The position numbers and the translations under genes are program-made. Positions 44,396 to 52,026 of a stretch of 64,000 bases of DNA are shown here, piece after piece. The stretch lies in contig JAFEGK010000007.1 in NCBI GenBank assembly GCA_018239985.1, forward strand, positions 79,976 to 143,975. Direction: 5' to 3'. The stretch comes from Verrucomicrobiota bacterium. GTDB taxonomy: Bacteria > Chlamydiota > Chlamydiia > Chlamydiales > Rhabdochlamydiaceae. The notes under the pieces are model-generated. The model was not told where the DNA came from. It did no database searches and saw only the letters and a list, made by a program, of their open reading frames with translations. Position 1 is the first letter of the stretch; every line of letters begins with the position of its first letter.

Positions 44396-44440
44396 GGGTA
44401 GAATTATACTTAAATATGAGATTCAAGTATACGTCCTATT

Positions 44441-44610
44441 GAACCTATCTCAATAAAAAGTTTCAGTCGATTTTTGGGTTCTTTTGAGCCAATTTTCGAT
44501 TCAAATTCGGGGGGTAATATCAGCCTCCCGTATATGACCCCCCGAATTTGAATCGAAAATTGGCTCAAAAGAACCCAAAAATCGACGAAAAATTTTATTG
44601 AGATAGGTTC
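44441..44610. repeat. 75-bp near-perfect inverted repeat element
   Basis: Arms 44441-44515 and 44537-44610 are almost exact reverse complements; the only differences are a few bases and one gap near aagtttcagtcga / tcgacgaaaaattt. The spacer is 21 bp. Ends are gaacctatctcaataaaa / ttttattgagataggttc. The last 23 bp recur as a lone copy at 54505-54527. Confidence 0.95.
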
Positions 44611-44662
44611 TCCGATGTATAACGAAAAAGTAAATTTTTAATATTTATTGGTTCTTTGATGA

Positions 44663-44691
44663 TAGACATCTATCGCCGTTTTGGGAATAAT
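44663..44691 (+). promoter_or_regulatory. Promoter of the GNAT gene at 44699
   Basis: TAGACA (44663-44668), 17-bp spacer, AATAAT (44686-44691), ending 7 nt before the ATG. Confidence 0.5.
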
Positions 44692-44698
44692 CCTGCCC

Positions 44699-45166
44699 AT
44701 GATCATTCGCAAATTCCAAGAAACAGACCTTGAGCCAATTTTACAACTCTTCGAAGATGTGGTCCATTCGGTTGCGCCGAAATACTACACTCCTGAGCAG
44801 CTGAAAGCCTGGGCCCCTCCTGGGGCTCAAGACAAAGCCGTCTGGCTCGAATCCCTACAGGCCAATTTTACCTATGTCGCTGAAGCAGAAGGACAAATCA
44901 TCGCTTTTGGCGATATGACCCAGACTGGTTACATCGATCGGCTCTTTGTCGATAAAAAGTATCAGGGGAGCGGGGTAGCTCGGAAGATTTTTCAGAAGCT
45001 AGAAGAGGAGGCCAGGCGACTGGGGCTGACTGAACTTACGATTGATGCCAGCTTGATCGCCATGCCAGTAGCAAAACGGCAGGGGTTCGAGGTGGTCAAA
45101 GAAGACCGTAAAATATATCGTGGAGCCGAATTCCATAACTTTATCATGAGAAAAGTATTAACTTGA
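44699..45166 (+). CDS. GNAT-family N-acetyltransferase
   Basis: 155 residues, complete GNAT domain: IIRKFQETDLEPILQLFEDVV, FTYVAEAEGQIIAFGDM, IDRLFVDKKYQGSGVARKIFQKLEEEA (acetyl-CoA loop QGSGVA) and AMPVAKRQGFEVVKED. Substrate unknown. Start set at ATG 44699, not the earlier TTG, because a promoter (-35 TAGACA, -10 AATAAT) ends 7 nt before it. The gene is followed by a GTGAACCC-type palindrome. Confidence 0.85.
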   Translation: MIIRKFQETDLEPILQLFEDVVHSVAPKYYTPEQLKAWAPPGAQDKAVWLESLQANFTYVAEAEGQIIAFGDMTQTGYIDRLFVDKKYQGSGVARKIFQKLEEEARRLGLTELTIDASLIAMPVAKRQGFEVVKEDRKIYRGAEFHNFIMRKVLT

Positions 45167-45172
45167 ATTTTA

Positions 45173-45213
45173 GTGAACCCAGCCCTTAAGGGCTGGGTCT
45201 CCTTCGAAGAAGG
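45173..45213. repeat. GTGAACCCAGGCC-type dispersed palindrome, copy 3, with second hairpin
   Basis: gtgaacccagccc-ttaa-gggctgggtctc (45173-45200), immediately followed by ccttc-gaa-gaagg (45201-45213). Lies 6 bp past the GNAT stop. The double-hairpin form resembles REP-type elements. Confidence 0.8.
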
Positions 45214-45246
45214 ATGAAACTTCAATTTAAGGGTGAATCTTCTTTT

Positions 45247-46665
45247 TTAGAGCAATGTCTGAAAATCGATGATATGATCGAATAGCCCTGAATCTTTCAC
45301 AGCATCGGTCACTCCATTGACATGGATCAAGACAGGTCGAATAGAATAGAGTCGTGGTACTGTGAGCCGTTTTAGTTTATCTTCCACATCTTTAATAACT
45401 GAACTTCCTATTGGATTTTCTGAAAATTTTATTTCACATAGATAAAGATTTTTAGTCTTCGTTTGTATCATTAGATCAATTTGGCAACCGTCCAGTATTT
45501 TTGTTTTCCTTTGGAAAAATGGACCGCTATGGACGACTGAATCAGGAGAGATATCTAGTTTGGAAAAGAGCGATAATTTATTTGCCAGAATAAGATTTTC
45601 AAATTGAAGACCAAGAGTTGTCAACCATCCTGGAAGCGATTCTACAGTTTGTAATTGCATGGTTCCACTTAAGATTTGCTCTTGCCTCGGAAGGATGTAT
45701 TTGAGATAAAAACGAATATAATTGTCTGAAAGACGAAAACGTTTGAGACGCGAAGTTATTTTTTCTTTTAAGTTCCAAGTCGCGTCGATTTGAATGAATC
45801 CTGCTTGCTGCAGATGGTGCAGATCTTGAGAAATGTTACCACTTTTCTCGATAGAGAGTTTTTTGCAGATTTCATCTAAATTTTGTGCTCCACCTGCTAA
45901 GGTTTTAACAATTTCTTGATGATATTTAGCGCGCTTTTTAAATAAATCAGAAAAGATTTGGTCGAATTCGCGAAATAAAATTCCATCCGGGTTAAAACAA
46001 AGGTTACGAATATTATTTTCTGCAGAAAGCTCGGACACGATTTCTTCAAGATATTTTGGTACGCCTCCAGTTATCGCAAGGACTTTTAGAACTTCATACG
46101 AGGAAATCCGTTTTGGCCAAAATTTGCGACATTCACTTAAGGAAAGTTCCCGCAGCATGATATCTAATGAAATACGGCCCAAAAAACTTGTGCTCGATAG
46201 AATGTTTTCTTCAATCCAGCTCGATACAGAACCGCAAAGAATTAAGATCAATTCGGGATTTTTTGAAAAGTGCTGATCCCAATTGATTTTAAGTTTGCCA
46301 AGAAAAGTGTCATCCTTATGCGCCATCCACGAGATTTCATCGAGTAAGATGACCACTCGACCGGATTGACTAATGCTAGCTAGTATCCAAAATAAGTTTC
46401 CCCAATCGTCCGATTCAATTTTTGGCACCCCGTATTTTATAGACAATTGCCGCATGAATTCATTTCTTTGGTCCTGAGCAGTAATAGAACCAGTAATGGG
46501 CAGGCCCGAAAGAGAAATGAAACGATGATTAGATCCAAATTCCTCTGCTAAACGACTTTTTCCAATACGCCGTCTCCCGTGAATCACCACCAGACTGGAT
46601 GACTTTTTCTTTAAAAGAAGCCCCAGTTTTTGCATTTCAGATTCTCTACCAATGAACCTTCCCAT
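45247..46665 (-). CDS. Archaeal-type AAA ATPase with C-terminal DUF234/nuclease-like domain
   Basis: About 472 residues. Walker A VVIHGRRRIGKSRLAEEFG, Walker B VVILLDEISWMAH, and LCGSVSSWIEE sensor, then a winged-helix region (DEICKKLSIEKSGNISQDLHHLQQAGFI) and a C-terminal part with LDGCQIDLMIQTKTKNLYLCEIKFS, a PD-(D/E)xK-like core (D...EIK). This is the architecture of the ATPase/DUF234 family common in archaea and patchy in bacteria; it may be a mobile or TA-like element. The start is ATG 46665 with ggagagg upstream. Base composition is more AT-rich than its neighbours, suggesting transfer. Confidence 0.8.
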   Translation of the reverse strand: MGRFIGRESEMQKLGLLLKKKSSSLVVIHGRRRIGKSRLAEEFGSNHRFISLSGLPITGSITAQDQRNEFMRQLSIKYGVPKIESDDWGNLFWILASISQSGRVVILLDEISWMAHKDDTFLGKLKINWDQHFSKNPELILILCGSVSSWIEENILSSTSFLGRISLDIMLRELSLSECRKFWPKRISSYEVLKVLAITGGVPKYLEEIVSELSAENNIRNLCFNPDGILFREFDQIFSDLFKKRAKYHQEIVKTLAGGAQNLDEICKKLSIEKSGNISQDLHHLQQAGFIQIDATWNLKEKITSRLKRFRLSDNYIRFYLKYILPRQEQILSGTMQLQTVESLPGWLTTLGLQFENLILANKLSLFSKLDISPDSVVHSGPFFQRKTKILDGCQIDLMIQTKTKNLYLCEIKFSENPIGSSVIKDVEDKLKRLTVPRLYSIRPVLIHVNGVTDAVKDSGLFDHIIDFQTLL

Positions 46666-46690
46666 AAATCCTCTCCTAAAAACCAATAGG

Positions 46691-46744
46691 ATTTTCATGA
46701 TACAAAACCCTCCCCTATTTTTCATCATGAAAATCATAATTACG
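46691..46744. promoter_or_regulatory. Operator-like inverted repeat upstream of the ATPase gene
   Basis: attttcatgat (46691-46701) and atcatgaaaat (46734-46744), exact 11-bp inverted repeats 32 bp apart, in the upstream region of the ATPase gene. Related words catgat and atcatg recur just beyond. Confidence 0.45.
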
Positions 46745-47060
46745 ATTCTTATGGTTGAAGATTTCGAAGCAAATTCCTATCATGTAAATCGCAAAAACCG
46801 ACATGATTTACTTTTAATTTATTGATTTAGAGATACATAAAAAGAATGACAAGAATTCGATGAGTCTACCGGGGCCAATGTGTATACACAAACGAACTCA
46901 AAAATTGATTTTTTATCCAAGTAAAGAAAACCTGGCCCTTTTTTGGGGCCGGGTAGTTTAAATCCGCTTTGGGAGGGGAACGAAGCCCGTCCCAAACTAG
47001 TCCCCGCCCTTCAGGGTGGGGTTCACTTTTTTTGCCTCTATATCCACCTTTGCGCCGAGC
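46745..47060. other. Gene-free region with repeat fragments
   Basis: No credible gene. It holds ctcaaaaattgatttttt at 46898-46915 (matching the end of near-palindrome A at 25091), a hairpin cctggccc/ggggccggg near 46931-46954, and a GTGAACCC-type palindrome at 47001-47026. Confidence 0.65.
47001..47026. repeat. GTGAACCCAGGCC-type dispersed palindrome, copy 4 (divergent)
   Basis: On the minus strand gtgaaccccaccctgaagggcgggga; the same plan as other copies (gtgaaccc, short loop, complementary ggg) with changed bases. Confidence 0.6.
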
Positions 47061-47061
47061 C

Positions 47062-47090
47062 TTGAATTTTAATATAAAATGAGATAAAAT
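47062..47090 (+). promoter_or_regulatory. maf-trpR promoter
   Basis: TTGAAT (47062-47067), 17-bp spacer, TAAAAT (47085-47090), ending 9 nt before the ATG at 47100. No Shine-Dalgarno. Confidence 0.6.
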
Positions 47091-47099
47091 ATTGGTATT

Positions 47100-47678
47100 A
47101 TGAAACTTATCCTTGGCTCACAATCTCCTCGACGGAAAGAAATCTTAGAGTCTTTCTCCATCCCATTTACTCAAGCAACTTCTTCTTTCGACGAGGAAGC
47201 CGTTCCTTTTAAAGGCGACCCGCAAGAGTATGTCACCACCCTTTCCCAGGGCAAGGCGAAGGCGCTTCTTACAAAATTTCCCGATGCGATGATCTTGACG
47301 GCTGATACGGTTGTTTTTCGAGAGGGAAAAGTTTACAACAAACCCAAGGATGAAGCAGAGGCAAGGCAAAATTTTAAAGAGCTCTCTGGCCAATGGCATT
47401 CTGTATTCACTGGAGTTACTCTCCTCAGCAAGGACAAAGTCGTCACAGAAGTCGAAGAGGCTCGGGTTCTTTTCAATGACTTAAGCGATGAACAGATCGA
47501 GCAATATTTGACGAAGATTCACTGGGCCGATAAAGCCGGGGGTTATGCCATTCAAATGAGCGGCGGGCTAATCGTGAAAAAGATCGACGGCTGCTACTAC
47601 AATGTCAAGGGGCTTCCAATTAATACTGTCGATAAAGTGCTGAAAGAATTTGGATACGGACTGTGGATGCATTTATGA
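47100..47678 (+). CDS. maf: Maf-like nucleotide pyrophosphatase
   Basis: 192 residues. Starts LILGSQSPRRKEIL and has FPDAMILTADTVVF, KPKDEAEARQNFKELSGQWHSVFTGVTL and DKAGGYAIQMSGGL, the standard Maf motifs (house-cleaning hydrolysis of dTTP/UTP or modified pyrimidine triphosphates). ATGA overlap with trpR downstream. Confidence 0.93.
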   Translation: MKLILGSQSPRRKEILESFSIPFTQATSSFDEEAVPFKGDPQEYVTTLSQGKAKALLTKFPDAMILTADTVVFREGKVYNKPKDEAEARQNFKELSGQWHSVFTGVTLLSKDKVVTEVEEARVLFNDLSDEQIEQYLTKIHWADKAGGYAIQMSGGLIVKKIDGCYYNVKGLPINTVDKVLKEFGYGLWMHL

Positions 47679-47962
47679 GTCAGAAAAAAGATGACGAGGG
47701 GTGGTGGGGATTTTTGAAGTTATGCTCGAAGATCAAATCCCCAGAAGAGTTTAAGCGATTTTTTGATCTCTTTTTAACGATTGAAGAAAAAGAAACTCTG
47801 GGCAGGCGATTTCTGATTGTTAAAGCCCTCCAAGAAGGAAAATTGACCCAGCGGGAAATCGCCGAACAATTTGGCGTGAGCATCTCGCAGATCACTAGGG
47901 GCTCAAATGCTCTCAAGATCATCGATCCTTCTTTGAAAAAGAGTCTCGATAAATTAATCTAA
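47675..47962 (+). CDS. trpR: TrpR/YerC-family repressor, chlamydial type
   Basis: 95 residues: EGWWGFLKLCSKIKSPEEFKRFFDLFLTIEEKETLGRRFLIVKALQEGKLTQREIAEQFGVSISQITRGSNALK. The helix-turn-helix (TQREIAEQFGVSISQITRGSN) is almost the chlamydial TrpR sequence as I recall it. Expected to bind operators with L-tryptophan as corepressor. Start ATG 47675 overlaps the maf stop (ATGA). It ends 9 bp into the convergent ABC transporter gene. No trp biosynthetic gene is present in the window. Confidence 0.85.
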   Translation: MSQKKDDEGWWGFLKLCSKIKSPEEFKRFFDLFLTIEEKETLGRRFLIVKALQEGKLTQREIAEQFGVSISQITRGSNALKIIDPSLKKSLDKLI

Positions 47963-48547
47963 GATTCTTTGACCATCGGGAGTTAGCACAAGATTTAGCT
48001 TTGTTCCTGTGAGATACTTGTCGATTAGTTCTTGATCATGACAGACAATCAACATGGTCATCCCCTCTAAACTTTTTAAAAATTCAAACACCATCGTAGC
48101 ATTTTCCTCATCGAGGGCTGAGGTTGGTTCATCGAGCAGTAAGAATGTGGTCTGGCGCTGCAATTTCATCAGTAGTGAGAGAATTTGCCTTTGACCTCCA
48201 GAAAGATGTTTGACTGGAACAGTAAAATCAATATGAAGCTGCTCTAATAAAGGGAATATGTGAGTGGAAGGTTTTAAACGGGAAAAGGGGCTAGGGAAGC
48301 GTCCCAGAGTGGCAAATTGCAAGTTTTCAAGGAAATTAAACTCCCCTACCAAAGCTTGATCATATTGCTGATTTACCAGGACAGCATTTTTGACTTTTTG
48401 ATTGATCAAATGGAGTAGGACCGACTTCCCTACCCCATTTTTCCCATGGATTTGATGGATGAGCCCATCGCCAAGTTCAAATGAAAGATCTTTAAAAAAA
48501 TAAGGGGCTTCTTTGTGGTGTCTAAATTCGATATTTTCAATTTTCAT
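47954..48547 (-). CDS. ABC transporter ATP-binding protein, TrpZ-like
   Basis: 197 residues, short ABC domain: Walker A GKNGVGKSVLLHLI, signature HLSGGQRQILSLL, Walker B TFLLLDEPTSALDE, switch His IVCHD. It powers the permease encoded just upstream (1 bp gap). Last gene of the five-gene operon, overlapping trpR from the other strand. Confidence 0.87.
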   Translation of the reverse strand: MKIENIEFRHHKEAPYFFKDLSFELGDGLIHQIHGKNGVGKSVLLHLINQKVKNAVLVNQQYDQALVGEFNFLENLQFATLGRFPSPFSRLKPSTHIFPLLEQLHIDFTVPVKHLSGGQRQILSLLMKLQRQTTFLLLDEPTSALDEENATMVFEFLKSLEGMTMLIVCHDQELIDKYLTGTKLNLVLTPDGQRILD

Positions 48548-48548
48548 T

Positions 48549-49358
48549 TTATACTCCCATATGGTCTAGGGTTACGTTTTTCTTTCTGTGCATGAAATAG
48601 AGGGTTCCCAGCACAAACAAAGCCTGAAAGGCGTAGAAATATTTAAGATTTAGCCCCAAATGGAGCAGGAGCTGCTGAATGCAGAAATAGGCGAGAAGTC
48701 CAACTAGTGGAACGAAAATATTGGGCCGACTCTTTGGAAAGAGCGCTTTGCCAAAAATCAGCGCGGTCAGACAGAGGAGGACAATCCCAAAATTCATGGT
48801 GAGATCGACAAAGCCGTTTGATAGGGCAAAGAGAAATCCACCAATTCCAGCACATCCATGTCCTACGATCACACCAGTCGTCGCCACATAGCGCCCTGAG
48901 GGGGGATGGTGGTGAAAGAACTTTGGATTTTGACCGTAGATTGCCAAACTGTAGCCCAGCTGAGAGCGGAGGCAAAATCCGAGAATCGCGATTAAACTAC
49001 AGGCAATTATAACGAAAAGACCTATCTCGGAAATCATCAGAGTGGGGTGGAAACTTTTCACTGATGTCCCCAGAAGCATTTGGGTGAGACCGTGGAAAAG
49101 GCCATTGGTAATGATCGCAGCAAGCAGAAAGGGGAATTTGAAACATTGATTGAGCACCGAAACGGTTCCCCCAACCACCATCCCGCCCAGAAGGGCGGTG
49201 AGGAGGATAAGCGGTAAAGGTAGCGAGCCTGCAAGGACGGCAGACACCGCACCGAATAGATAGGCACTTTCGATGCTGAAATCGGGAAATTTCAGCAACG
49301 AAATGGTCATGTAAGCTCCTATGAGGAGAGGAATAAGGATCATTGCTTGTTCAATCAT
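48549..49358 (-). CDS. ABC transporter permease, TrpY-like
   Basis: 269 residues, about seven to eight transmembrane helices. Residues FGIVLLCLTALIFGKALFP and the preceding helices match the permease that accompanies ABC_sub_bind-type substrate-binding proteins (Trp/Tyr-type import systems). Overlaps the binding-protein gene by 4 bp. Confidence 0.82.
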   Translation of the reverse strand: MIEQAMILIPLLIGAYMTISLLKFPDFSIESAYLFGAVSAVLAGSLPLPLILLTALLGGMVVGGTVSVLNQCFKFPFLLAAIITNGLFHGLTQMLLGTSVKSFHPTLMISEIGLFVIIACSLIAILGFCLRSQLGYSLAIYGQNPKFFHHHPPSGRYVATTGVIVGHGCAGIGGFLFALSNGFVDLTMNFGIVLLCLTALIFGKALFPKSRPNIFVPLVGLLAYFCIQQLLLHLGLNLKYFYAFQALFVLGTLYFMHRKKNVTLDHMGV

Positions 49359-50251
49359 TTGATCCCCTGCCTTGCTGCGGCCTCCTGATTGACTTTGAAG
49401 GTAAAATCGGAGACTGGGGTCACTGGAATTTCGCTCGGATTTTTCTGGTTCTCCAGAATCTGGAGCGCTTTTTTTGCCCCTTCAACTCCAAATTCGATCT
49501 CATGCACCCCATACCCAAATGCCGCTCCTCGATCGGGAGAATCGAGATCGCTTGCCATTAGTGGAATATGGTGGTCATTGCAGAGCTTGATCAAAACGTC
49601 TAAGCCCCCCACAACAGTGTTGTCTTTGAGGATAAGAACAGCATCGGCTTTACCTATGAAGGGCAAGATTTTGCTTTGTATCTCATTGGTCTGAAAAATC
49701 TCGACTGTCGTGAGTCCGATCTCTTTTTCCTTGAGAATTGTCCCTACCTTTTTTTGATCTTTCTGTAGACCGGGTTCCATCGGGTTATAGACAAGAAGCA
49801 CCTTTTGGATGTCAGGCTTTAATTCGAGGGCAAACTGCAGCTCCTTTTCAAAATTCAAAAGCTCGGTGACTCCGGTGATATTTTCGCCAACAATGTGAAA
49901 TTCTTCAGGATCATTGACACAAGTGAAGACAATCGGGGTGATTACCCCCTTTTTGGCAAAGACCTCGGTGGTCATTTGCGAAGAGAGGGTGCCAATGGTG
50001 AAGACGAGCGGGTAGGCTTTTTGAGCAATCTCTTCGACCTCTCCACGCATGAGCGTTTTATTGCCTTGGGCATTGTAGGTGACAAACCGGTACTTGCCCG
50101 GATTTTCCCGCTCAATCGTCTCCTTAAATCCCCTTTCGATTTGCTCCAAACTCGGATGGGTCACAGGAGTGAGAATGGCGATCGGGATTTTCTCCTGACT
50201 ACCGCTACAGGCCCCTAAAAGGGTCAATAGGAAAATACACAGATTTTTCAT
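49355..50251 (-). CDS. ABC substrate-binding lipoprotein, TrpX-like
   Basis: 298 residues with lipoprotein signal MKNLCIFLLTLLGACSG (lipobox LGAC, lipidated Cys). The mature part reads as the ABC_sub_bind family: IPIAILTPVTHPSLEQIERGFKETIE, YPLVFTIGTLSSQM, PIVFTCVNDP, GKADAVLILKDNTVVGGLD, IPLMASDLDSPDRGAAFGYGV. This family includes tryptophan-binding TrpX. The nearby trpR makes tryptophan the favoured ligand, but this is inference. ATGA overlaps on both sides. Confidence 0.85.
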   Translation of the reverse strand: MKNLCIFLLTLLGACSGSQEKIPIAILTPVTHPSLEQIERGFKETIERENPGKYRFVTYNAQGNKTLMRGEVEEIAQKAYPLVFTIGTLSSQMTTEVFAKKGVITPIVFTCVNDPEEFHIVGENITGVTELLNFEKELQFALELKPDIQKVLLVYNPMEPGLQKDQKKVGTILKEKEIGLTTVEIFQTNEIQSKILPFIGKADAVLILKDNTVVGGLDVLIKLCNDHHIPLMASDLDSPDRGAAFGYGVHEIEFGVEGAKKALQILENQKNPSEIPVTPVSDFTFKVNQEAAARQGIK

Positions 50252-50871
50252 AGATACTCCAAAATAGTTTTAGCTGGAATTTTGACCGAATCATAGATCG
50301 GTTTTTCACAATGCAGAGGAAAGTGGTGATGAAGAACGGGCAAATCGGTGCACCCTAAAATCACTCCATCGATCTCCTCTGGAAAATTGGCAATCAATTG
50401 CTCGAGCAATTGGGCATCCTCTAGGGTAATTTTCCCCTCTAGCACGTTTTCGATGACCCGATTGACCACTTTTTGCCCTTCGGAAGAGGGGAGGGAAATA
50501 TTAAACCCATAGAGGCAAGAGCGACAGGTATGTTCTGTTGCAAGAAGCAAAAGACGATCACCCTTTTTAACCTGTCCCAAAACGAGTTCTGGGATCGAGA
50601 AAAAATGAACATTCTTCTGCTCGATTTTTTCAAGCTCCAGGTGCAAAGTGTTACAGACTAAAACCGCCGCATCAGCACCCCCCTTTTCCAGAGCAACTAC
50701 GCAAGAGGAAAGCTCTTCATTAAGCACTTTACTCGTCCGCATGAACGGATAGTTCAGGAGGACGATTTCGGGAAGAGGCCTCCCGAGCCGATAACACTCA
50801 TGGACCATTGTCTCATAAAAGAGGGCGCTTGCCAGCGGTCCTGCGCCCCCAATAATGCCGAGTTTTTTCAT
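50248..50871 (-). CDS. Aspartate/glutamate racemase family protein
   Basis: 207 residues. GIIGGAGPLASALFYE, then VLVCNTLH (first catalytic Cys) and GVILGCTDLPVLH (second catalytic Cys). It racemises Asp, Glu or a related amino acid; supply of D-amino acid to peptidoglycan is one possible use. The operon position next to an amino acid importer suggests its substrate comes from, or goes to, that system. Overlaps its neighbours by 4 bp on each side. Confidence 0.87.
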   Translation of the reverse strand: MKKLGIIGGAGPLASALFYETMVHECYRLGRPLPEIVLLNYPFMRTSKVLNEELSSCVVALEKGGADAAVLVCNTLHLELEKIEQKNVHFFSIPELVLGQVKKGDRLLLLATEHTCRSCLYGFNISLPSSEGQKVVNRVIENVLEGKITLEDAQLLEQLIANFPEEIDGVILGCTDLPVLHHHFPLHCEKPIYDSVKIPAKTILEYL

Positions 50872-51977
50872 ACTAGCCCCCTTTTTTGAAGATGTTCACT
50901 GTAGGGGGCATCTAGGATCATATTCTCTTTAACGGCCTCAGATACACAGTCGGTATAAACATGCGCCACCGACAAATTAAAGGGGTCGGTCATGGAAAGA
51001 AAAAGTTTTTGAATATTGCTATAATGCTGATCGAAAAGGGCTGCCAGCTTGGGGTATTTCCCTTTTTCGAAATACGCCAAGAACTGTTTTTGTTTTTGCA
51101 GAACAAAGTCAGCTCCCAAGGCTAAGAGCATCTCCTCCTTTCTCGCCAAAATTGGGAGAAACTTGTCACGAAAGCCGCTCACATCCACCCGTTTCTCTGA
51201 GCAAAATAGACAGACTTCATCTGCCTTATGCCGATCTTTACTCATCACGTTTCTTCTGGAATGGAAGAAACAGCGAAGAGCAATATCCCGACATTTGACA
51301 AACGAAATCCCCTCACCTGTGGCGATCAACTCAAAAACAATAACCGGAGCCTTAGGATCAAGAGCCTTCAGATCGTGCTCTGAAAATGAGAAGTAGCCAT
51401 TACCCTCTTGAGTCACAACTTTCACTTTAAAAAGAATCGGGATTTTATCCTGTGCGACAGCATCGTTAAAATAGTGGACTCCAGCAAACTTTGGAAAGGT
51501 GTATAGAAGCCCTTTCTTGTCGCTAGACATATGCTGAAGATCTTCATTGGCAAGCTCAGCGAGTTCTCCAGCTGGGAGCGTTGCCTTCAAATGCTCTTCA
51601 AACAACCGATTCATCGCTACACGAGCTGCCCGCGCCCTAATCCCTTCGGGATCTTTTAACAACCTCTTAAGCTTCTTATCTTTTGCTCCCACGACCTTTT
51701 CCATTAAAGTGGCATCCAACATAAAGGCTTTGCTCAAAAAGAAGGAAAGATAGAGATATTTCCTATCTGTCCCCTGAGCAGCAAAAAGGGCATATAGATG
51801 GCACTGATCGTTGAAAGCTGCAGGATCAAACAAAAACAACGACTCTCGCCTGCTCACTAAGAGCTCATCGACCTTCGTTATCACTGCTTGTAGTGATTCC
51901 TCGATAAAGACTTCGTCTTCATCTGGGAAAAGCTCTTTTGCCGATTTATTAAAAAGATATTGACATGTTGATATCAT
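50868..51977 (-). CDS. Protein of unknown function heading the transporter operon
   Basis: 369 residues, soluble, mostly helical, no signal peptide. Two regions stand out: KVKVVTQEGNGYFSFSEHDLKALD, and CLFCSEKRVDVSGF, a CxxC pair that could bind zinc, with a preceding KCRDIALRCFFHSRRNVMSKDRHKADEV. I do not recognise the family. The start ATG 51977 has ggagt upstream. It overlaps the racemase gene by 4 bp, so it is probably co-expressed with the importer. Confidence 0.6.
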   Translation of the reverse strand: MISTCQYLFNKSAKELFPDEDEVFIEESLQAVITKVDELLVSRRESLFLFDPAAFNDQCHLYALFAAQGTDRKYLYLSFFLSKAFMLDATLMEKVVGAKDKKLKRLLKDPEGIRARAARVAMNRLFEEHLKATLPAGELAELANEDLQHMSSDKKGLLYTFPKFAGVHYFNDAVAQDKIPILFKVKVVTQEGNGYFSFSEHDLKALDPKAPVIVFELIATGEGISFVKCRDIALRCFFHSRRNVMSKDRHKADEVCLFCSEKRVDVSGFRDKFLPILARKEEMLLALGADFVLQKQKQFLAYFEKGKYPKLAALFDQHYSNIQKLFLSMTDPFNLSVAHVYTDCVSEAVKENMILDAPYSEHLQKRGLV

Positions 51978-52026
51978 AAAAATTACTCCATTATTATTAA
52001 AATTTATTAAGAATTAAGAACGTAGA

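Larger units (their letters stand above)
44396..44698. other. 303-bp gap holding a long palindrome
   Basis: No gene. It holds the 44441-44610 inverted repeat, the promoter of the EEP gene (44403-44408, minus) and the promoter of the GNAT gene (-35 TAGACA 44663-44668, 17-bp spacer, -10 AATAAT 44686-44691). Confidence 0.8.
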
